This document shows positions 57,282-64,000 of a DNA stretch of 64,000 nucleotides, piece by piece. The position numbers were made by a program, and so were the translations under genes. The stretch's first letter is position 1; each line of letters starts with the position of its first letter. The notes beneath the pieces are model-generated. The model searched no databases and was not told where the DNA came from. It was given only the letters and a program-made list of their open reading frames with translations. The DNA is taken from the NCBI GenBank assembly GCA_030015575.1, contig JASDDO010000018.1:379249908-379313907 (forward strand). The letters are read 5' to 3'. Source of the DNA: Agapanthus africanus (taxonomy: Eukaryota > Streptophyta > Magnoliopsida > Asparagales > Amaryllidaceae).

Positions 57282-59189
57282 TGTTGGATATATATGCCCT
57301 AGAGGCCTTCATTGTATAGGATGCTAGGGATATGTATGTACATGACAGTCTTGCTTGATATGATAGTACGCTATTTGGTTTGTCTTTATCTTAACGTATA
57401 ATATATTTTACTTGGTATTAATATATATATGTTGATAAAGCCCATAGGGTGTTTGCCTAACTACCGGCGTTGTGATGGCAGTCATACTTATGGGAGCTGG
57501 ATAGTCAATAGGCACATCCTTAGATGTCCCTAGTCGCAGGAGTATCGAGATTGGGCATCGATACTCCGGAGTAGACTAGTGTATACATATCTAGACCCTG
57601 AGGAGGGGCGATGGACTGGTCCCGCAGCCATTGGTGGAGTGCACCTAAGATTGTATACAGATGCTCACTGGGAGTGAGTACACCGGACAGGACTCGCCGA
57701 GAACTGACTGGATGGTATTATACCTAACGTCAGATAGCAGTTCTCAGGTGACATGTGTGCAGATAGTCCGTTGACTTAAGGTCATCATTTGTCTCGTGTG
57801 AGTTCCCACTGTTCTTTGATTACTACCCTACCACGATTCAAAGGAGTCGTGCAAACAGGTTTTAGTTGGGCACAGTCCCGAGCCACGTGGAGGCAGTGAG
57901 CGACTGTTAGGGATTCGTCTCTCCCGGTATAGGGAGTTGATATCGTATGGTGATCGGTTGGTCATTACCATAAGTCCCTGGCCAGGGCTGATTGAGAATT
58001 ACTGATGGACTGATCAGTAGATTCTCGGATGGTCTTGAGCCATGCCGACACGACTTGTACGGTTATTAGGGGTCTGACGTCCACCACCTCCCTAGACCAT
58101 AAATGCCATACTCTTAGACGAACTGACCGGACTGCGCGGATATTGTCACGGACAGGCTTAGTAGGATTTCGGATGGGTTACCTCATCGGCTTTCTTATCG
58201 ACAACTACCTGGGGACCGTTACGTACAGCTAGTGCCGCTTGCGGTCTGTGGTTAAACCCACTGCCAGCGTAGTAGTCGAGTCTTTAGAGTCCCACACAGA
58301 GATTTCCTAAACCCAGGCGAAAAGATATGGAGGTCGTATGGTTTTACGACAAAGGTTCGAGCGCATACGTGTTTAAACGTACGTACGACATTCGGACAGT
58401 TTTTACTAGCCGGCTTTGGTTTAAGCCAGATTCTAGTATCAGGTTATTGGATTTATACAGTCTAAAGTTTTTCCGTGTTTTCACGGATGCGAGGGGCATT
58501 CTCGTAATTTTCCGAGAAGCTTCTAGAAGGATGGTGACATGAGGGGTTAAGGTGGCATTTTCATTAATTGCTTTTGTGACTCATTTGTGTGATTCATCAT
58601 ATCATTAAATGCATCATTAATGTATCATTAATTACTTAATGACTCACATGATGAATCACTCTTATTGAATAAATGAAGCATGGTGAATAATCATTTAATT
58701 GATTTTATTTGATAATTCATTATGCTTTATATATTCAAGTGAGAAGCTTTTTTCTTCTCATGATCATCTCCACCTTCTCTCTCCTCAAGCTCACTCTCTC
58801 TTCAAACCCTAATCGTACCACTCATGAGTTGAGACCAAGGATTAGTATAGACTAAACACTTCATAACCTAACTCTATATCATCTTAGTTACTTTGATTAG
58901 CAGCTAGAGAAACTAAGTAACCTCAAGTTTAGAGGTCATAGCTTGGATTAGGGTTCTCGGGTGGATCATCTATCACGGATAGAAGGCCGAGGAGGACTTA
59001 GAGATCATAAAGACGAAGGACTAGAATCATTTGGTATAATCTCTTTACATAGTAGCTTAGAACTCTATGCTTATTGTTAATTATCGTTTAGAAAAGATCT
59101 TCGGTTAGTCGATGTTTACATACAAAACAAGATCGTTTTTCATATTTCCGCCTCCCCGCAACTCGTGGGATGTTGTACATCGACTTATA
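57282..59189 (+). repeat. CopD 3' LTR
   Basis: The LTR is 1908 bp, uninterrupted, and ends CTTATA where the 5' LTR ends CTTACA. It shows the empty site of the CopA-2 insertion near 57740. Confidence 0.92.
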
Positions 59190-59194
59190 CTATT

Positions 59195-61288
59195 TTCCTT
59201 TTTCTTTCTAAAAAATACGGAATTACAAAACCCAACGGAATCGGAACAAATCCGATATCCGATTCAGTTTCTTTATAAAGCCTCACTTTTCTTTAATACA
59301 ATTATGCTTAAACCATTACATGTTGACTATTAATCACTAATCAACCATATTGATCAAGTTTCATATCATAAAGTAATTGCTATTTCATTTTACCGTTTTT
59401 TTCATTTAAATAATAGTTTCAATTCTACATTTAACATCACAAAAATTGTTATACCTTTAAGTAGATCACGAGGTAAGGACCTTCCTCCTCACACACTCAT
59501 ATGCAACATAGCACAATACCCTTGGGAATATAGAATACGGGAAAACGAAATCATTGCAAATAAATACCATTTACTTAATAAAACCGTTTTCTAATGGATT
59601 TAGTATTTATACAATCTTTACAAAGCACCACTATAACCCATTTTAGGGAACCCGTTCGGGATGGTGCGGATTATTGCACATCCTCGGGCTTAGTAGTGCG
59701 AGATTCAGACCTCCGTAAAGAGCATTCGGTCTCGAAAGATTTAAAATACGACATCTTAAGAAAAACGAGATTTCTAGAATATTATATATATACAAAAATC
59801 ATTTTCATATAAATATATATAACATAAAAATATCTATTTTGAAGTATTATAAATATTCCACCTTTTTCTAAAAAAAAATCAAAAGAATCAATTTTACACT
59901 AAAATACCATGAATTTCATACAAAACCAATATTACAAATAAATACCTTTATTTATGAAATTAGGATATTTTCACTAGAAATATCACAAATATAAAACCTA
60001 CATTTATTATAACTTTAAAGACGATAATAAATACTTGGGGTGTATTTTGAAAACTATACAAAGTATTTTTTACATAAAACCCCCTCAAGTTCTATAATTT
60101 ACCCTAAGGACCTAGTACATATAGGTTTAAGCGGGACCAATATCTTCAGCCTCAAGGAGCCGGAGAAGTGGGTGCTTGCCTATCTAAGGTAGACAACTTA
60201 ACAACGGTGTTATCAATACGGTAATCGTCTTTGAAAACGACACAAATCCTGCCGCTCATGTGCAGCAGTTACCAATAACATCAAAACAATCAGGACTTCA
60301 ATTTACTTTTCTAATTATCTGAATCAGTTTGAGTCTCATTATAATCTGACTTGAAAATGATTCAAGTACAATCTACAATCTACAATCTTCAATATTACAA
60401 TTCAACATGAATCCATGAATCCAATTATCAATCTATACAATTTGATTGAACCGAACCATGGATATACATTCCATTTACATGGTTCTCCAGTTATTCCATT
60501 TACACGATTCTACGGTTACACCCATTTACTGATATCAAGGTTTTGGTCAGTCATCCAATTATACAATCAATTCAATTTACAATACAATACAATACAAACA
60601 AGACATCTCGGGGTTTAAAGGGTAGATTGGTACGGAAGGTGTTAGAAGTGGCACGAGACAGTAAGACTTAATACACCTAACATGAATCCAGTTGCTATTG
60701 TACCGTGGCATAAACGGTTCCTTGTACTATACTTTCCTCTAGTCTCTGGCATATAGAGACTCCTCTCGTATACACTGGCATTCTTCTGTACCAAGCTACA
60801 AACAATAGCGTTAACACAACATTACAACAATATAATACAACTTTAAAAGATGCCTTCTTATTCTGTCTATTCTATTTCTCTCTTATCTTTGGGACTTACC
60901 GAGCGACCTGTTCGCTGACGACATTCTCTTTCTTTCTTCTTTGAATGTCGTCAGGTGATCTGGACACATCAGAGATCGAGCCCAGCGCTGAAGACTTGGA
61001 CCGGTTCATTGAAGACCCCGAGCTCTAGTACATTGTACATTTTTCATTTCAATACTCTTCTTTTCTGTTATGCCATTGTTTAGGCATTGCTTTTTATTTC
61101 AGTTGTATTTACTTTCCATGCATTGTACAGAAAGAATGTGAATAAATAAAGTTGTTGTTTTTATTATACCTTGTCTCTTGTGCTTTACTTTTATATTGCT
61201 CAGATACGCTTAGCGTGTTTACTTCATAGTAAATATGTAGCAGCCTTGTCGCATTCTCTGCCCGTATACTTGGAAGCAGGGCGTGAGA
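59195..61288 (+). repeat. TekC 3' LTR, right part
   Basis: This matches about 20864-23046 and ends CGTGAGA. It keeps the pyrimidine tract and AG acceptor-like site near 60955 and the AATAAATAAA signal at 61141-61150. The ATGGT duplication follows at 61289-61293. Confidence 0.88.
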
Positions 61289-61293
61289 ATGGT

Positions 61294-62400
61294 GCAAATG
61301 TTGCAGCCAAAGCAGTTGGCGAATATCACCTTGTATTACCGAATTGTAATACATTGATTCTGAACGAATGGTACTACATACCGACCCTGATATGCAATCT
61401 TATATCAGTTTCTTTATTAAGTAAAGAAGGATATAATTTTGTAGTACATGATAATGTTATGAATATCTTCCTGAATCAAAAGTTGATTGGATCAGGCTTG
61501 TTAATTAATGGCATATACGTTCAAAATCAAACCATAGTTCTCAATATACAAAACACACACTAGAGGAAGAGTTCAGAAATTAACGAATCCTTCTTGTGGC
61601 ATTGTAGACTAGGTCATATCAATGTGACACGACTAGAGTTACATAAGGATGAATATAAGAATATGTTCGAATTTTCATCTTATGATACTTTCCAGTCTTG
61701 TCTCAAAGGTAGAATGACCAATACTCTGTTTACTGGAAACAGAGATAGAGTTGCTGAACTTTTGGGAGGGATACATGATGATGTATATGATCCTATGTCT
61801 ACAAATGCCAAGGTTGGTTCTTTGTACTTCATTACATTCATCGACGATCTCTCAAGATTCGGACATATGTTCCTGTTGAAACACGAGTCTGAAATTTTTG
61901 AGAAATTCAAGGAATATAAGCTTGAAGTTGAAGAACCAGATGGGTAGAAGTATTAAGTCCTTCGATGTGATCGGAGAAGAGAATACTTGCGCATGGAGTT
62001 CCTGGAGTTTCTAAAAGAAGAATGTGATTCTCTCTCAGCTTACTCCTTCGAATACACCACAACACAACGGTGTATCGGGGCAGAGGTATCGCACCCTATA
62101 AGATATGGCGCGCTCTATGATGAGCACTGCTGAGTTATCTGTTTCCTTTTTGGTATTATGCACTTGAGAAGCTGCATACCTATTGAATGGGGTTCCAACC
62201 AAATCAGTGCCTACCACTACAGATGAGATATGGAATGGGAAGAGACCATGTCTTAAATAAGTTAAGATATGGGGTTGTCCGGCCTATGTTTAAAGGCAGA
62301 ATCCGGACAAACTCGAGGCAAGGTCGGTTCTGTATATTTGTTAGGATATCCCAACATTTGTGAGGGAATATCTTCTACCACTCTGAGGAGCAAAAGGTGT
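61294..62400 (+). pseudogene. CopA-1 protease end and integrase relic
   Basis: The frame begun before TekC continues here with GEYHL, LICNLISVSLLS and the integrase finger (HCRLGHINVTRL ... CLKGRM, from about 61590). The core has the first Asp region altered (HDDVYDPMS) and the CDRRREYL region for the second Asp near 61960, followed by frameshifts. Stops are at 61561-61563 (TAG), 61945-61947 (TAG) and just beyond. The section around NGVSERRN is shifted and damaged, so integrase is inactive. Confidence 0.8.
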
Positions 62401-64000
62401 TTTGTTTCTCAGTATGCCACCTTTTTAGAAAAGGAATTTCTTGTGAAGAAATTTATGGTCATGAGGTAGAACTGGAAGGAGTTCCAGCCAGACAAACAAC
62501 AGCTGATGATTTGGTGAAACCAAAGGATTCAGTAGTTTCCAACGTACCTCAGCCTCTCCGTGAATCTGGTAGGGTTCCTCATCCACATGAGAGATACTAC
62601 GGTCTTCTCGATAACAGTGGGAGCGAGGAATTCATCATGGTAGATGATGGCCCAATTAGCTTCGAGCAGGCCATCACGAGTGGTGACTCTATGAAATGGA
62701 TGGATGCAATGCGATCTGAAATGGAATCCATGCACATCAACAAAGCATGGATTTTGAAAGTTGCTCCTGAAGGGGTAAAACCCATCGGGAGCAAATGGAT
62801 CTTTAAGAAGAAACTTGGTGTAGATGAAAAAGTTGAGACTTTCAAAGCTAGGCTTGTTGCAAAAGGTTTTCTTCAACGACCAGGTGTAGACTATGATGAA
62901 ACCTTTTCTCCAGTGGCTATGCGTAAGTCCATCAGGAGCCTGCTTTCCATCACTGCATACCATGACTACGAAATCTAGCAAATGAATGTTAAGACCGCCT
63001 TTCTAAATGGTGATTTAGAAGAGTGTGTGTACATGACTCAGCCAGAGGGCTTCGCAGACAGTGGGAGCAGCGGGAAGGTGTGCAAGCTGCTTAAATCCAT
63101 CTACGGGTTAAAGCAGGCATCGAGGAGTTGGAACATCTGTTTTGATGTGGTAGTCAAAGAGTTTGACTTCATCAAAAATGTGGATGAACCTTGTATATAC
63201 AAGAAGGTGGCAAAGAGTAAGGTTGTCTTCCTCGTATTATACGTGGATGACATACTCTTGATAGGAAATGATGTTCCTATGCTACACTTGGTCAAGCTCC
63301 TCTTATCACGGGGATTCTCCATAGAAGATATGGATGATACCTACTATATCTTGTATATTATGATCTATGGTGATAGATCTATGTGGATATTGGGAGTGTC
63401 CCAAATCCAGGTACATTAACACCGTACTAAAGGGGTTTAGTGTGGAGGATTTTATGCGTGGTGGTTCGTCCACTTACTTAGGAATCACTCTCTCCAAAAA
63501 GATGTCTTTAAAGACTGATTTAGAGAGAGATCGCGTGCAAGGGATAACCTATGCTTCGGCAGTAGGCTCTATCAGAGTATGCGATGTTATGTACCAGACC
63601 AGATGTAGATGAATCACTAGGTATAGTGATCAGGAATCAATCGGATCTTAGGAGAATCGCTGGACAGCTGTGGAGAACATTCTTAAGTACTTGAGAAGCA
63701 CTAAAAGAAAGTTCTTGGTTCCAACTTCCAGAGTGATATGTTCGACTGCAAGTCAGTCACAGGTATTGTCTTTATCCTCAATGGAGGGACGGTATGTTGG
63801 AAGAGTTCCAAGCTAGATACCGTGGCATACTAGACGATAAAGGCTAAATACATTTCTACCAACGATGCTACCAAATAGGTTGCCTGGACATTTCTTGTTA
63901 ATGAGATGAACAAGGTTCCTACCATTGAGCGTCCAATAACTGTTATTGTGACTACAATGGAGTTGTGGCTTTAGCCTAGGAACACCTGTCCCATCATCGA
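62401..64000 (+). pseudogene. CopA-1 reverse transcriptase and RNase H relic, cut by window end
   Basis: The linker PHPHERYYGLL and the RT start (GSKWIFKKKLG, VDYDETFSPV) share one frame from 62397, with a TAG at 62976-62978 where Trp is expected. RT continues with KTAFLNGDLEE, IKNVDEPCIYKK and an intact YVDD at 63240-63251. A one-base insertion near 63404 shifts the frame into SRYINTVLKGF and YASAVGS. From about 63620 only fragments of RNase H remain. It is better kept than the same part of CopA-2, but still dead. Confidence 0.82.

Larger units (their letters stand above)
39008..59189 (+). mobile_element. CopD, Ty1/copia element, Angela/BARE-like, nearly intact
   Basis: The element begins TGTTGGATATATATGCCC and has target duplication CTATC (39003-39007) and CTATT (59190-59194), one mismatch. 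Its 5' LTR is split by CopA-2. Without it, the element is about 9.85 kb with LTRs of 1907 and 1908 bp, an exact primer site, a gag-pol frame with two stops, and a polypurine tract. It is the youngest-looking coding copia in the window and a possible type for the enzyme source that moved the gag-less copies, though its own RT site is altered. Confidence 0.9.
20079..61288 (+). mobile_element. TekC, Ty3/gypsy chromovirus, Tekay/Del-like, twice interrupted
   Basis: LTRs begin TGTAATAACTCC; the 5' one ends CGTGACA and the 3' one CGTGAGA. The 5-bp duplication ATGGT flanks the element (20074-20078 and 61289-61293). Without the two insertions it is about 10.9 kb. Order is gag, protease, RT, RNase H, integrase, chromodomain. 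The Tekay/Del assignment rests on the C-terminal chromodomain and the TTTCGAGGACGAAA stretch before the 3' LTR. It is inserted in the protease region of CopA-1. LTR divergence by eye is greater than in the elements nested inside it, matching the order of insertion. Confidence 0.9.
5157..64000 (+). mobile_element. CopA-1, Ty1/copia element, Angela/BARE-like, gag-deleted; runs past window end
   Basis: The element starts with TGTTAGTTATATG at 5157, next to Tat repeat sequence, and its 3' LTR is outside the window. Its own pieces are 5157-8405 (5' LTR and first leader part), 17979-20078 (leader, gag remnant, protease start) and 61294-64000 (rest of pol). It is split by CopB-1 and by TekC. The protease frame is continuous across the TekC insertion once one ATGGT copy is removed. 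CopA-2 (39470-49795) is a second member. Lineage is judged from RT and RNase H phrases such as IKNVDEPCIYKK and LLIGND, familiar from BARE-1. Confidence 0.85.

Overview
The window is plant nuclear DNA made entirely of nested LTR retrotransposons; I found no host gene, tRNA, rRNA or CRISPR array. The plant assignment rests on initiator-Met-tRNA primer sites (TGGTATCAGAGC) beside 1.9-2.3 kb copia LTRs of the Angela/BARE-1 type, a Tat-lineage Ty3/gypsy element with a second RNase H, and a Tekay/Del-type chromovirus. A monocot with a large genome is plausible but not proven.

Six target-site duplications or matching boundaries give a five-layer nest. (0) 1-5156: 3' part of a Tat-lineage Ty3/gypsy element. 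(1) 5157 to beyond 64000: copia element CopA-1. (2) Inside CopA-1: copia CopB-1 (8406-17973, TSD GATGA) and the chromovirus TekC (20079-61288, TSD ATGGT). (3) Inside TekC: CopB-2 on the minus strand in pol (26553-36697, TSD ATCAT) and CopD in the 3' LTR (39008-59189, TSD CTATC/CTATT). (4) Inside the 5' LTR of CopD: CopA-2 (39470-49795, TSD GTTCT). Removing each insertion with one TSD copy rejoins the element below it, in frame where the break is in coding sequence.

Coding state varies. CopD is the best preserved: one 1309-codon gag-pol frame with two stops and a YVDG reverse-transcriptase site. TekC carries gag-protease-RT-RNase H-integrase-chromodomain with about 13 stops, and three short in-frame GT-AG introns. 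CopA-1 and CopA-2 both lack the gag capsid region, and CopB-1 and CopB-2 are ruined through the whole internal region. Yet LTRs, primer sites, leaders and polypurine tracts are well kept and LTR pairs are nearly equal in length, which points to non-autonomous families mobilised in trans.

The most notable signal is in the roughly 2-3 kb leader between primer site and gag of all five copia elements. It can fold into a series of RNA hairpins whose paired arms change together between elements: a two-copy ~85-nt module (outer arms AAAGAG/CTCTTT, AAAGGG/CCCTTT or CAAGGG/CCCTTG) and three hairpins crowned by TTGRC-N3-5-GYCAAGG, whose loop is uniform within an element but differs between elements. 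This looks like a selected genomic-RNA structure for packaging, dimerisation or translation.
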